The notes beneath the pieces were generated by a model. That model was not told the DNA's origin. It was given only the letters and a program-made list of their open reading frames with translations, and searched no databases. Below, piece after piece: positions 28,389 through 37,014 of a DNA stretch of 64,000 nt. Positions within the stretch are counted from its first letter, which is position 1. Every line of letters begins with the position of its first letter. Both the position numbers and the translations under genes were made by a program. The DNA comes from Microbacterium karelineae (lineage in GTDB: Bacteria; Actinomycetota; Actinomycetes; Actinomycetales; Microbacteriaceae). Location: NCBI RefSeq assembly GCF_009745985.1, contig NZ_WFIX01000175.1, positions 488,109-552,108 of the forward strand, written 5' to 3'.

Positions 28389-31118
28389 TCAGGCGTCGCC
28401 GCCCTCGTTGCCCGAGGTGCCGGCGTTGACGTCGTGCAGGCGGTACTTCTCGATCGCCTGCGCCAGGACCGAACGGTCGACCTTGCCCTGCTCGGCGAGC
28501 ATCTGGAGCGCCTTGACCGTCATCGACGCGCCGTCGATCTTGAAGAACCGGCGCGCGGCGGCGCGCGTGTCGCTGAAGCCGAATCCGTCCGCGCCGAGGG
28601 TGCCGTACGGTCCGGGGATCCAGGGGCGGATCTGGTCCTGCACGCCGTGCACGAAGTCGCTCGTCGCGACGAAGGGCTGCCCCTCCGCGTGCCGCAGCTT
28701 CTCGGTCACATAGGCGGTCTGCGGCTCGTCCTCGGGGTGCAGCAGGTTGTGCTCGTCGACAGCCAGGCCATCGCGACGCAGCTCGTTCCAGCTCGTCACC
28801 GACCACACGTCGGCGACGACGCCCCAGTCGTTCTTGAGCATCTCCTGCGCCTCGCTCGCCCACGGCACGCCGACGCCCGAGGCGAGCAGCTGCACGCGGG
28901 GGCCGTCGCCGGATCCCTCGGACACGCGGTGGATGCCGCGGACGATGCCGTCGACGTCCACGCCCTCGGGCTCCGCGGGCTGCTTCATCGGCTCGTTGTA
29001 CACCGTGAGGTAGTACATGACGTCGGGGTCGGGGTGAGTGCCGCCGTACATGCGCTCGACGCCCGACTGCACGATGTGCGAGACCTCGTAGCCGAAGGCG
29101 GGGTCGTACGACACGACGGCCGGGTTGGTCGACGCGAGGAGCGGCGAATGCCCGTCTGCGTGCTGCAGGCCCTCGCCCGTCAGGGTCGTGCGGCCCGCGG
29201 TCGCGCCGATGACGAAGCCCTTCGCCATCTGATCGCCCGCCGCCCAGAAGGCGTCGCCCGTGCGCTGGAAGCCGAACATCGAGTAGAAGATGTAGACCGG
29301 GATCAGTGTCTCGCCGTGTGTCGCATACGACGTGCCCGTCGCCGTGAACGCCGCGGTCGCGCCGGCCTCGTTGATGCCGACGTGCATGATCTGACCCTCA
29401 GGGCTCTCCTTGTAGGCGAGCAGCAGGTCGCGGTCGACCGAGAGGTAGTTCTGGCCGTTGTGGTTGTAGATCTTCGCCGACGGGAAGTACGAGTCCATGC
29501 CGAAGGTGCGGGCCTCGTCGGGGATGATCGGCACGATGCGGTTGCCGAATCCCTTGACGCGCATGAGGTCCTTGAGCATCCGGACGAAGGCCATCGTCGT
29601 GGCGACCTCCTGGTTGCCCGAGCCCTTCTTCGGCAGCGCGTAGTCCTTGTCCTTCGGCAGCTCGAGCGGCACGTTCGTCGTGCGGCGCTCGGGCAGGAAG
29701 CCGCCGAGCTGGCGGCGACGCTCGCGCATGTACTGGATCGTGTCGTCGCCCTCGCCCGGGTGGTAGTACGGCGGGCGGTACGGGTCGTCCTCGAACTGCT
29801 TGTCCGAGACGGGGATCTGCATCGTGTCGCGGAAGAGCTTGAGGTCGTCGAGCGTCATCTTCTTCATCTGGTGGGTCGCGTTGCGGCCCTCGAAGTGCGG
29901 CCCGAGGCCGTAGCCCTTGATCGTGTGGGCGAGGATGACCGTCGGCTGGCCCTTGTGCTCCATCGCGGCCTTATAGGCGGCGTAGACCTTGCGGTAGTCG
30001 TGTCCTCCGCGCTGCAGCGCCCAGACCTGGTCGTCGGTGTAGTTCTCGACGAGCTTGAGTGCGCGGGGGTCACGGCCGAAGAAGTTCTCGCGCACGAAGG
30101 CGCCGTCCTCGGTCTTGAACGTCTGGAAGTCGCCGTCGGGCGTCGTGTTCATGAGGTTGAGCAGCGCGCCGTCGAGGTCACGCGCCAGCAGCTCGTCCCA
30201 GCCGCGGCCCCAGATGAGCTTGATGACGTGCCAGCCCGCGCCACGGAAATAGCTCTCGAGCTCCTGGATGATCTTGCCGTTGCCGCGCACCGGACCGTCG
30301 AGGCGCTGCAGGTTGCAGTTGATCACGTAGGTGAGGTTGTCCAGGCCCTCGTTCGCCGCGACCTGCAGCTGACCGCGCGACTCGACCTCGTCCATCTCGC
30401 CATCGCCCAGGAACGCCCAGACATGCGAGTCGGCGACGGGCTTGATGCCGCGCGCCTGGAGGTACTTGTTGGTCATCGCCTGGTAGATGGCGTTGATCGG
30501 ACCGAGGCCCATCGACACCGTCGGGAACTGCCAGAAGTCGGGCAGCATGCGCGGGTGGGGGTACGACGGCAGTCCGAGCGGTGCGGCGGACTTCTCCTGG
30601 CGGAACCCGTCGAGCTGCTGCTCGGACAGGCGGCCTTCGAGGAAGGCGCGGGCGTACATGCCGGGGGAGGCATGGCCCTGGTAGAAGATCTGGTCGCCGC
30701 CGACGGCGTCGTCGAGGCCGCGGAAGAAGTGGTTGTGGCCCACCTCGTAGAGCGATGCGGCCGACGCATACGTCGAGATGTGGCCGCCGACGCCGACGCC
30801 GGGGCGCTGCGCGCGGTGCACCGTGATCGCGGCGTTCCAGCGGATCCAGTGGCGGTAGCGGCGCTCCAGCTCCTCGTCACCGGGGAACTCGGGCTCGTCC
30901 TCGGCCGAGATCGTGTTGACGTAGTCGGTCGTCGGCACCATCGGCACGCCGAGGCGACGCTCCTTCGAACGGCTCAGCAGGCTGAGCATGACCTCGCGGC
31001 CGCGCTGCGAGCCCTTCGCGTCGACGAGCTGGTCGAGGGATTCCTGCCATTCGGCGGTCTCCTCCGGGTCGCTGTCGACGGCACCCTGCGAGTACGGATC
31101 CTGATCGTGAACTGCCAC
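28389..31118 (-). CDS. aceE: Pyruvate dehydrogenase E1 component, homodimeric type
   Basis: 909 aa; thiamine-diphosphate enzyme that decarboxylates pyruvate and passes the acetyl group to E2, supplying acetyl-CoA for the neighbouring fab genes. The TPP-binding motif is in '[14 protein letters not shown] ... [12 protein letters not shown]' (about 230-275). Length and '[17 protein letters not shown]' match the homodimeric E1. GTG at 31118 chosen because AAAGG lies about 10 nt upstream and the protein begins as in relatives; an in-frame extension to 31292 would run into the tRNA-Val promoter. Confidence 0.95.
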   Translation of the reverse strand: MAVHDQDPYSQGAVDSDPEETAEWQESLDQLVDAKGSQRGREVMLSLLSRSKERRLGVPMVPTTDYVNTISAEDEPEFPGDEELERRYRHWIRWNAAITVHRAQRPGVGVGGHISTYASAASLYEVGHNHFFRGLDDAVGGDQIFYQGHASPGMYARAFLEGRLSEQQLDGFRQEKSAAPLGLPSYPHPRMLPDFWQFPTVSMGLGPINAIYQAMTNKYLQARGIKPVADSHVWAFLGDGEMDEVESRGQLQVAANEGLDNLTYVINCNLQRLDGPVRGNGKIIQELESYFRGAGWHVIKLIWGRGWDELLARDLDGALLNLMNTTPDGDFQTFKTEDGAFVRENFFGRDPRALKLVENYTDDQVWALQRGGHDYRKVYAAYKAAMEHKGQPTVILAHTIKGYGLGPHFEGRNATHQMKKMTLDDLKLFRDTMQIPVSDKQFEDDPYRPPYYHPGEGDDTIQYMRERRRQLGGFLPERRTTNVPLELPKDKDYALPKKGSGNQEVATTMAFVRMLKDLMRVKGFGNRIVPIIPDEARTFGMDSYFPSAKIYNHNGQNYLSVDRDLLLAYKESPEGQIMHVGINEAGATAAFTATGTSYATHGETLIPVYIFYSMFGFQRTGDAFWAAGDQMAKGFVIGATAGRTTLTGEGLQHADGHSPLLASTNPAVVSYDPAFGYEVSHIVQSGVERMYGGTHPDPDVMYYLTVYNEPMKQPAEPEGVDVDGIVRGIHRVSEGSGDGPRVQLLASGVGVPWASEAQEMLKNDWGVVADVWSVTSWNELRRDGLAVDEHNLLHPEDEPQTAYVTEKLRHAEGQPFVATSDFVHGVQDQIRPWIPGPYGTLGADGFGFSDTRAAARRFFKIDGASMTVKALQMLAEQGKVDRSVLAQAIEKYRLHDVNAGTSGNEGGDA

Positions 31119-31224
31119 CGGGGGACCTTTCGTCGTGCGGGCAGATCGTGCCCGGAAAACTGGATCGGCGCGCACGGAGGCGCGCACCGGGTGTGGCCGG
31201 TGCGTACCGCACGCATCTGGGCCC

Positions 31225-31230
31225 AGCCTA
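31225..31230 (-). promoter_or_regulatory. Possible -10 (TAGGCT) for aceE
   Basis: TAGGCT on the minus strand, in the gap shared with tRNA-Val. It would give aceE a 5' leader of about 100 nt. -35 uncertain. Confidence 0.3.
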
Positions 31231-31250
31231 ACGACAACGCGGGCAGGGCG

Positions 31251-31283
31251 TTGCATCGGCCCGGACACGCATCCGCGTAGACT
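31251..31283 (+). promoter_or_regulatory. tRNA-Val promoter
   Basis: TAGACT (31278-31283) lies 9 nt before the tRNA. TTGCAT at 31251 is a possible -35, although the 21-nt spacer is long. Confidence 0.45.
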
Positions 31284-31292
31284 CGAGGGCAC

Positions 31293-31365
31293 GGGTCTTT
31301 AGCTCAGCTGGTAGAGCACCTGGTTTACACCCAGGTTGTCGTCGGTTCGATCCCGGCAGGACCCA
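31293..31365 (+). tRNA. tRNA-Val (TAC)
   Basis: 73-nt cloverleaf. The acceptor GGGTCTT pairs with AGGACCC (one T-G pair), the anticodon stem is cctgg/ccagg, and the loop TTTACAC gives anticodon TAC. T-loop is TTCGATC. The discriminator base is A; CCA is not encoded. A protein start codon follows after one base. Confidence 0.95.
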
Positions 31366-31366
31366 C

Positions 31367-32098
31367 GTGAAATCCGCTCCCTCCGATCAACGACTTCTCC
31401 TCGACCTCGTCGACCTCGACGTCGCGCTCCGGCGTGCGGAGGACGCGCGAGCGAATCCGCCCCAGTCCGCCCGCGTGAAGGAGCTGATCGCTCAGCGGAA
31501 CGAGCAGGGGCGCGAGCTGGTAGCGCGCACCAACCAGCGCGACGATCAGCAGATGGAGCTCGCGCGCCTCGAGAGCGACATCGACGTGGCGCGGAAGCGC
31601 CGCGATCGCGACCGTGAGCGGCTCGACAAGACCGCGATCGCGCGGGACGCCCGCGCGCTCGAGAGCGAGATCGCGTCGCTCGACGCACGCATCGACTCCC
31701 TGGAGACGCGCGAGCTCGAGATCATGGAGGCGCTGCAGCAGGCCGAGGCGGCCGTCGCGGAGCAGCAGGCGCTGCTCGACGAGACCACAGCAGAGGGCCA
31801 GCGACTCAGCGCCGAGGGCAAGGCCGCAGTGCAGAGGGCGACCGACGATGTCGCCGCTCTCACGCGTGATCGGGCCGCAGTCGCCGCGCGGATCCCCGCC
31901 GATCTCCTCGCCGACTACGCGCGCATCGGGAAGCGCGCCCCCGGCGCGGGGCATTTCCAGCAGGGCACCTGCGGGGGATGCCACATGTCGATCTCGCCGC
32001 GCGACCTCGCCGCCCTCAAGACGCTGGCGGACGACGAGGTGGCCCACTGCCCGGAGTGCGGATGCATCATGGTGCGCACTGCGGAGTCGGGCCTGTGA
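31367..32098 (+). CDS. Zinc-ribbon coiled-coil protein (C4-type, CT398/DUF164-like)
   Basis: 243 aa. Residues about 30-180 are a long charged helical coiled coil. The C-terminus holds a C4 zinc ribbon: CGGC then CPEC. This pairing is known from CdsZ/CT398-like proteins, which are thought to act as nucleic-acid- or sigma-factor-associated scaffolds; function here is unknown. The GTG start is one base after tRNA-Val. An RNase H gene overlaps its stop by 4 nt, hinting at RNA-related work. Confidence 0.85.
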   Translation: MKSAPSDQRLLLDLVDLDVALRRAEDARANPPQSARVKELIAQRNEQGRELVARTNQRDDQQMELARLESDIDVARKRRDRDRERLDKTAIARDARALESEIASLDARIDSLETRELEIMEALQQAEAAVAEQQALLDETTAEGQRLSAEGKAAVQRATDDVAALTRDRAAVAARIPADLLADYARIGKRAPGAGHFQQGTCGGCHMSISPRDLAALKTLADDEVAHCPECGCIMVRTAESGL

Positions 32099-32568
32099 CC
32101 TCCGGAGCGCAGCTGATCGTCGAGGCCGACGGCGGGTCGCGAGGCAATCCGGGCACCGCCGCGGGCGGGGCCGTCGTCATCGACCCGGCCACGGGCGAGG
32201 TGCTCGTCGAGGTCGGCATCTTCATCGGTGTCGCGACGAACAACGTCGCCGAGTACAACGGCATGATCGCAGGCCTCGAGGCGGCGTTCGAGCGCGAGCC
32301 CGCCGCCGTGCACGTGCGGATGGACTCGAAGCTCGTCGTCGAGCAGATGTCGGGCCGCTGGAAGATCAAGCACCCCGATATGCAGGTGCTCGCGCGCCGC
32401 GCCCACGAGCTGATCGCGGGCCGGCGCGTCACATTCGAGTGGGTGCCCCGGGGCGACAACAAGCGCGCGGACGCCGCCGCGAACGAGTCGATGGACGCGG
32501 GCGCCAGCTTCCGCCGCGACCTCGACGCGCCGCATGCCGGGCGGCCGAGCGGTGTGCGCTTCTCCTGA
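32095..32568 (+). CDS. Ribonuclease H-like protein (RNase HI fold)
   Basis: 157 aa. It begins with 'VEADGGSRGNPGTAAGG', where D and the following residues form the first metal-ligand strand. It has 'NVAEYNGMIAGLEAAFE' with the catalytic Glu, 'VRMDSKLVVEQM' with the next Asp, and 'PRGDNKRADAAANESM' at the end. This is the short single-domain RNase H found in actinobacteria, which degrades RNA in RNA-DNA hybrids. GTGA overlap with the upstream gene. Confidence 0.9.
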   Translation: MTSGAQLIVEADGGSRGNPGTAAGGAVVIDPATGEVLVEVGIFIGVATNNVAEYNGMIAGLEAAFEREPAAVHVRMDSKLVVEQMSGRWKIKHPDMQVLARRAHELIAGRRVTFEWVPRGDNKRADAAANESMDAGASFRRDLDAPHAGRPSGVRFS

Positions 32569-34255
32569 TCCCCTCCGCGCCGCGCGCCTGATCGCGCTGG
32601 GCCGTGCGGGCGGCCGCATCGCGGCCGTCGCCCTCGACGACACCGGCGAGGCCGCCCGCATCGACGTGCCTGTCGACGAGGCGCCGGCCTGGATCGCCGA
32701 TGTCGAGCGCGCCGGCGGCCCCCGCTGGGTCTGGAGCGACACCCGCGACTGGGCGACCTGGCTGCTCGCGCACGAGACCACCGTGGCGCGATGTCATGAC
32801 CTGCGGCTGAGCCACGCGATCCTCGCCGCCGCGGAGGGCGGGGCCGCGCCGTCGGCGTGGGACGCGATGCCGGACGCGGCCCCCGCCGACGACGGGCTGT
32901 TCCGGATCGAGCCGTCGGGTCCGCGCCTCGACGGGATCGACGAGACCCTCGCGGAATGGGGGCGGCAGGCCGCCGCGCTGCGCGCCTCGCCGCGTTCCGC
33001 GGGCCTCCGGCTGCTCCTCGCCGCCGAATCGGCGGGATCCCTCGTCGCGGCGGAGATGCACGCCGCCGGGCTGCCCTGGGACGTGCGCCGACACGAGGAG
33101 ATCCTCACAGACGAGCTCGGCGCGCGCGGCACGGGCGGGCGGCCCGAGAAGCTCGAGGCGGTCGCGGCCCGCGTGCGGGAGGCGCTCGGGGATCCGTCGG
33201 CGAACCTGGACTCCCACCTGCGGCTGCTGCGGTCGCTGCGCGCCGCGGGTGTGCAGGTCGACTCGACGAGCAGATGGGAGCTGTCCGAGCACGACCATCC
33301 CGTGATCGAGCCGCTCCTCGAATACAAGCGCCTCTCGCGCCTGCTCAGCGCGAACGGGTGGGCGTGGCTCGACGAGTGGGTCTCCGGCGGCAGATTCCGC
33401 CCCGTGTTCGTGCCGGGCGGCGTCGTGACGGGCCGATGGGCGTCCTCGGGCGGGGGCGCGCTGCAGCTCCCGCGCCAGCTGCGCCCCGCGGTGCGCGCGG
33501 ATGCCGGCTGGCGCATCATCGACGCGGACGTCGCGCAGCTCGAGCCGCGGGTTCTCGCCGCCATGGCCCGCGACGAGGACATGGCGCGCGCCGCGGCCGG
33601 CCGGGACCTCTACGAGGGCATCGTCGCGTCGGGCGCCGTCGCGACGAGGTCGGAGGCCAAGATCGCCGTCCTCGGGGCCATGTACGGCGCGACGACGGGC
33701 GACTCGGGGCGGCTCGTTCCCCGGCTGCGCCGCGTGTTCCCCGCCGCGATGCGCCTCGTCGACGACGCGGCGCGTTCGGGCGAGCGGGGCGACACGGTCG
33801 CGACGTGGCTCGGGCGCACCAGCCCGCCGCCGGGCGATGCCTGGCACGAGCAGCAGTCGCGCGCATCGGCCATGGGGGCGTCCGGCGCGGAAGAGGCCCG
33901 TGCGCGACGTGCGGCGCGCGACCACGGACGGTTCACCCGCAACTTCGTCGTGCAGGGGACGGCGGCCGAGTGGGCGCTCGCGTGGATGGCGGATCTGCGG
34001 CTCCGCCTCGCGGCCCTGCCGCCCGTCGAGGCGTCGGAGGCGGCCCCGCGCTCCGGATCCCTCTTCGGCCGACGTGCGCACCTGGCGTTCTTCCTGCACG
34101 ACGAACTCATCGTGCACGCCCCCGCGTCGCTCGCCGACGCGGCGGCCGAGGCGATGCGAGAATCGGCCGCCGCCGCAGGCCGGACCCTGTTCGGCGACTT
34201 CCCGATCGACTTCCCCCTGGATCTGCGGGTGTCGGACGGCCTCGAAGCCCACTGA
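32534..34255 (+). CDS. Family A DNA polymerase ('bifunctional 3'-5' exonuclease/DNA polymerase')
   Basis: 573 aa from ATG 32534, or 567 from GTG 32552; the true start is uncertain and either one overlaps RNase H. The polymerase half has motif A 'DADVAQLEPRVLAAMARDED' and motif C 'FFLHDELIVHAP'. Motif B reads 'SEAKIAVLGAMYGATTGDSG', keeping Lys and Tyr but with Leu where E. coli Pol I has Phe762. The N-terminal third is a poor match to a 3'-5' exonuclease, with no clear DxE motif, so the nuclease is probably inactive. Shorter than Pol I; cellular role unknown, possibly repair synthesis. Confidence 0.82.
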   Translation: MPGGRAVCASPDPLRAARLIALGRAGGRIAAVALDDTGEAARIDVPVDEAPAWIADVERAGGPRWVWSDTRDWATWLLAHETTVARCHDLRLSHAILAAAEGGAAPSAWDAMPDAAPADDGLFRIEPSGPRLDGIDETLAEWGRQAAALRASPRSAGLRLLLAAESAGSLVAAEMHAAGLPWDVRRHEEILTDELGARGTGGRPEKLEAVAARVREALGDPSANLDSHLRLLRSLRAAGVQVDSTSRWELSEHDHPVIEPLLEYKRLSRLLSANGWAWLDEWVSGGRFRPVFVPGGVVTGRWASSGGGALQLPRQLRPAVRADAGWRIIDADVAQLEPRVLAAMARDEDMARAAAGRDLYEGIVASGAVATRSEAKIAVLGAMYGATTGDSGRLVPRLRRVFPAAMRLVDDAARSGERGDTVATWLGRTSPPPGDAWHEQQSRASAMGASGAEEARARRAARDHGRFTRNFVVQGTAAEWALAWMADLRLRLAALPPVEASEAAPRSGSLFGRRAHLAFFLHDELIVHAPASLADAAAEAMRESAAAAGRTLFGDFPIDFPLDLRVSDGLEAH

Positions 34256-34285
34256 CCGGCGGCGTTCCGGCCTCCCGCGAGCGGA

Positions 34286-34291
34286 TAGACT
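34286..34291 (+). promoter_or_regulatory. -10 hexamer (TAGACT) for rnpB
   Basis: TAGACT lies 5 nt before the first base of the RNase P RNA P1 helix at 34297. Confidence 0.55.
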
Positions 34292-34296
34292 GGGGG

Positions 34297-34657
34297 TGCG
34301 AATGGGTCGGCCGGGCGGTCGCGTCGCGCGTCAGCGCGCCGAGGAACGTCCGGGCTCCGCAGAGCAGGGCGGTGGGTAACACCCACCCGGAGAGATCCGC
34401 GAGAAAGTGCAACAGAGAGCAGACCGCCGGCTTCGGCCGGTAAGGGTGAAACGGTGGTGTAAGAGACCACCAGGGGCCGTGGTGACACGGCGCGCTGGGT
34501 AAACCTCGCCCGGAGCAAGACCAACAGGGGACGCTGAGGCTGCTCGCCGAGTCCCCGGGTAGGTCGCTGGAGCGGCACGGCAACGTGTCGCCGAGAGAGA
34601 TGGCCGTCCAGGGAGTGATCCCAGACAGAACCCGGCGTACAGGCCGGCCCATTCGCA
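34297..34657 (+). ncRNA. rnpB: RNase P RNA, class A
   Basis: About 361 nt; catalytic RNA that trims tRNA 5' ends. P1 is formed by 34297-34312 with 34642-34657. Universally conserved blocks are visible: gaggaacgtccgggct (P3/P4 side), gagaaagtgcaacagagagc (CR-II), ggtaagggtgaaacggtg, taaacctcgcccgg and the closing acagaacccggcgtacaggc. These are diagnostic of bacterial type A RNase P RNA. Exact 5' and 3' ends are inferred from P1. Confidence 0.95.
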
Positions 34658-34679
34658 TGAACCGGCCTGCTCCCGGTGC

Positions 34680-35435
34680 TCAGCCGAGGACGAGGCTCGC
34701 GGCGCCGATGATGCCGGCGTTGTTGCGGTGCTCTGCCGTGACGATGGGGGCGCGCGTCTCGATGCGCGGCAGGAACTTCTCGGGGTTCTTCGACACGCCG
34801 CCGCCGACGATGATGAGGTCGGGGGAGAAGAGGAACTCGACGTGGTCGTAGAACTCCTGGAGGCGCTTCGACCAGTCCTTCCAGGAGATGTCGTCGCGCT
34901 CGCGCGCGGACGCCGATGCCCACAGCTCGATGCTCTCGCCCTTGCGCTCGAGGTGTCCGAGCTCGGCGTTCGGGACGAGCTTGCCGTCGAAGAGGAAGGC
35001 CGAGCCGATGCCCGTGCCGAGCGTCGTCATGATCGTCAGGCCGGGCTGGCCCTTCGCGGCACCGAACTTCAGCTCGGCGAGGCCGGCGGCGTCGGCGTCG
35101 TTCACGAAGTGGATGTCGCGGCCGAGCGTCTCGCTGAACAGCTTGTCGGCGTCGAGGCCGATCCAATCGTCCGAAACGTTCGCCGCCGACAGCGTGACGC
35201 CGTTCTTCACGATGGCGGGGAAGCACACCCCGATCGGGAGGTCCGCCGCGTCGGGACCGAGGAGCCCGACGAGCTCCTTCGCCGTCGCGAGGACGTCGGG
35301 GGGCGTCGCGCCCTTCGGGGTCGGGATGCGGACGCGGTCGCTCACGAGGGAGCCCTCGGTGAGATCGACGATGCCGGCCTTCATGCCGGTCCCGCCGATG
35401 TCGATTCCGATCGCGCGCTCAGGTGCCTTCGTCAT
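34680..35435 (-). CDS. ppgK: Polyphosphate glucokinase
   Basis: 251 aa ROK-family kinase that phosphorylates glucose with polyphosphate or ATP, typical of actinobacteria. The N-terminal phosphate loop 'AIGIDIGGTGMKAGIVDL' is complete. Other marks are 'NDADAAGLAELKFGAAKGQ', 'TTLGTGIGSAFLFDG' and the closing 'GAASLVLG'. Convergent with rnpB. A -10 stands 7 nt before the ATG. Confidence 0.94.
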   Translation of the reverse strand: MTKAPERAIGIDIGGTGMKAGIVDLTEGSLVSDRVRIPTPKGATPPDVLATAKELVGLLGPDAADLPIGVCFPAIVKNGVTLSAANVSDDWIGLDADKLFSETLGRDIHFVNDADAAGLAELKFGAAKGQPGLTIMTTLGTGIGSAFLFDGKLVPNAELGHLERKGESIELWASASARERDDISWKDWSKRLQEFYDHVEFLFSPDLIIVGGGVSKNPEKFLPRIETRAPIVTAEHRNNAGIIGAASLVLG

Positions 35436-35442
35436 GACCGAC

Positions 35443-35448
35443 AGCTTA
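35443..35448 (-). promoter_or_regulatory. -10 hexamer (TAAGCT) for ppgK
   Basis: TAAGCT on the minus strand is 7 nt before the ppgK ATG; leaderless arrangement. Confidence 0.5.
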
Positions 35449-35470
35449 CGGGGATCCGCCGGCGAACGAC

Positions 35471-35506
35471 GACGCCGAGCATTCCGACAGCGGAATGCTC
35501 GGCGTC
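35471..35506 (-). terminator. Terminator after rbpA
   Basis: Perfect 16-bp stem, 35471-35486 / 35491-35506, with a 4-nt loop, directly downstream of the rbpA stop and upstream of the ppgK promoter. Confidence 0.8.
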
Positions 35507-35526
35507 ATCGAGCGTCACACGCGCCG

Positions 35527-35919
35527 TCAGGCGCTCTTCTTGCTCTTCGTGTCCTTGGTCGGGTCCTGACCCTCGCCCCGGCGCTCGCGGATGTACTCGA
35601 GCCGGTCGGCCAGGAGCTGCTCGAGCTCGGAGACGGACCGGCGCTCGAGGAGCATGTCCCAGTGGGTGCGCGGCGTCTTGTCGTTCGAGCGGTCGATCTC
35701 GGCGGCGCCCTTGGGCGTCTGGAGAACGGCCTCGGCGCCGCAGGTGCGGCACTCCCATGCGGCCGGGGCCTCGGCGTCGGCCGCGAACATCAGGGTCGTC
35801 TCACGGCCACAGGCGCTGCAGAGGTACGTGTGCTCCTTGCGCTCCATGAACACGACGCCCTCTTCGCTCTGAAGGCTCTGGGCGCCGAGACGGATACCGC
35901 GAAGGCTTCGATCTGCCAT
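35527..35919 (-). CDS. rbpA: RNA polymerase-binding protein RbpA
   Basis: 130 aa actinobacteria-specific factor that binds the group 1 sigma factor and stabilises the open complex. The N-terminal 'MADRSLRGIRLGAQSLQSEE' and the zinc-binding-like core (CSAC ... CRTC) are diagnostic, as is 'KTPRTHWDMLLERRS', the sigma-interacting region. The C-terminus is Lys/Ser-rich. ATG at 35919 chosen because it gives the invariant N-terminus and gagga lies about 9 nt upstream. 35974-36116, between it and the next gene, holds no recognisable feature. Confidence 0.97.
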   Translation of the reverse strand: MADRSLRGIRLGAQSLQSEEGVVFMERKEHTYLCSACGRETTLMFAADAEAPAAWECRTCGAEAVLQTPKGAAEIDRSNDKTPRTHWDMLLERRSVSELEQLLADRLEYIRERRGEGQDPTKDTKSKKSA

Positions 35920-36116
35920 GTTCGTGTCCTCTCGTCGGGTGTCAGGTCTAACGTCCTGCGCTGGGCGGATCATCCGAAATCCGCGGTGGACGGATCCTTT
36001 CCCAGCAGATCCCCAGTCGGTCCCGGAACGGCGCCCCGGGCGGGGAGAGGCACCCTCTTCACGCGCAAGCTAGCGCGGTGCGGGTCCCTGGTCAACGGGT
36101 GCCCGCGAAGCAGTCG

Positions 36117-36902
36117 TCAGCGCAGGGTCTCGAGGGCGAGATCCGCCCGATCCGTGACGATCCCGTCGACGCCGAGATCGACGAGACGGCGCATGTCCGC
36201 GGGCTCGTTCACGGTCCAGACGTGGACCTCGACGCCCTGACGATGGGCGGCGTCGAGGAGGCGGCGCGAGGTGACGGCCACGACGCCCTGGCGTTCGGGG
36301 ACCTGCAGCGCGTCGACCCCCCGCAGTGCGCGGGCGACGAGGCCCTCGAAGGGCAGCAGGGACGCGAGGACGGCGCCGAGCACGACGCCGCGGCCGCCCG
36401 AGGTCGCGGGCTCGCCGCCCGCCGCGCGCGCGGAGCGCAGCGCCCGGCGCCGGCGCGCGTCATCGAAGCTCGTGAGGAGCACGCGGTCGGCGTGCGGCGC
36501 GACGAGGCGCCCCGCCGGATCCGCCGCCGCGTCGGCCTTCACGTCGATGTTGAACCGCACATCGGGGAATGCATCGAGCGCCTGGGCGAGCGTGGCGAGC
36601 CCGCCGCGGTCCGCCATGAGCGACTCGAGCTCCGCGAGGGGGACCTGCGCGATCCGGCGCGGATCCCCGACCACCCGCGCGAGGTCGCTGTCGTGGAAGA
36701 GGACGACCTCGCCGTCGGCCGTCAGATGGCAGTCCGACTCGACGTACTCGGCGCCAGCCGAGTGCGCGGCCGCGATCGCGGCGAAGGAGTTCTCGACGAT
36801 CCCGTCATCGCGCATGTCCGGTGTCACGAGGCCCCGATGCGCGAGGACACGCGGATGGTCTGCTCCCCGGAGATAGGCGTGCCGTTCGGCGGGGCTCGTC
36901 AT
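36117..36902 (-). CDS. Glycerophosphodiester phosphodiesterase family protein
   Basis: 261 aa GDPD TIM-barrel, hydrolysing glycerophosphodiesters to glycerol 3-phosphate and an alcohol. The catalytic pattern is complete: 'LAHRGLV ... ENSFAA', 'VESDCHLTADGEVVLFHDSD', and 'HVWTVNEPADMRRLVDLGVD' at the end. No signal peptide, so it is probably cytosolic. Confidence 0.93.
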   Translation of the reverse strand: MTSPAERHAYLRGADHPRVLAHRGLVTPDMRDDGIVENSFAAIAAAHSAGAEYVESDCHLTADGEVVLFHDSDLARVVGDPRRIAQVPLAELESLMADRGGLATLAQALDAFPDVRFNIDVKADAAADPAGRLVAPHADRVLLTSFDDARRRRALRSARAAGGEPATSGGRGVVLGAVLASLLPFEGLVARALRGVDALQVPERQGVVAVTSRRLLDAAHRQGVEVHVWTVNEPADMRRLVDLGVDGIVTDRADLALETLR

Positions 36903-36908
36903 GTCGCG

Positions 36909-36914
36909 AACCTA
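36909..36914 (-). promoter_or_regulatory. -10 hexamer (TAGGTT) for the GDPD gene
   Basis: TAGGTT on the minus strand, 6 nt before the ATG; leaderless arrangement. Confidence 0.45.
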
Positions 36915-36971
36915 TCACCGCGCCCGCGCACCATTGGCCGCAGCCTCCACGGCGGGCGATCGGGCGCGTTA

Positions 36972-36977
36972 TAGGGT
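36972..36977 (+). promoter_or_regulatory. -10 hexamer (TAGGGT) for the SDR gene
   Basis: TAGGGT (with an overlapping TATAGG at 36970) is about 38 nt before the GTG. It would give a short leader carrying an aggag site. Confidence 0.4.
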
Positions 36978-37014
36978 CGGAGGACCCGCTTCTCGCACCA
37001 CTCCAGGAGTCACC

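Noticed and set aside
26007-31280. Open frame of more than 1,700 codons on the plus strand
   Set aside because: It lies opposite fabH, fabD, fasR and aceE, all with clear motifs. Long antisense frames are expected in GC-rich DNA; the translation is Arg/Val/Asp-rich and low in motifs.
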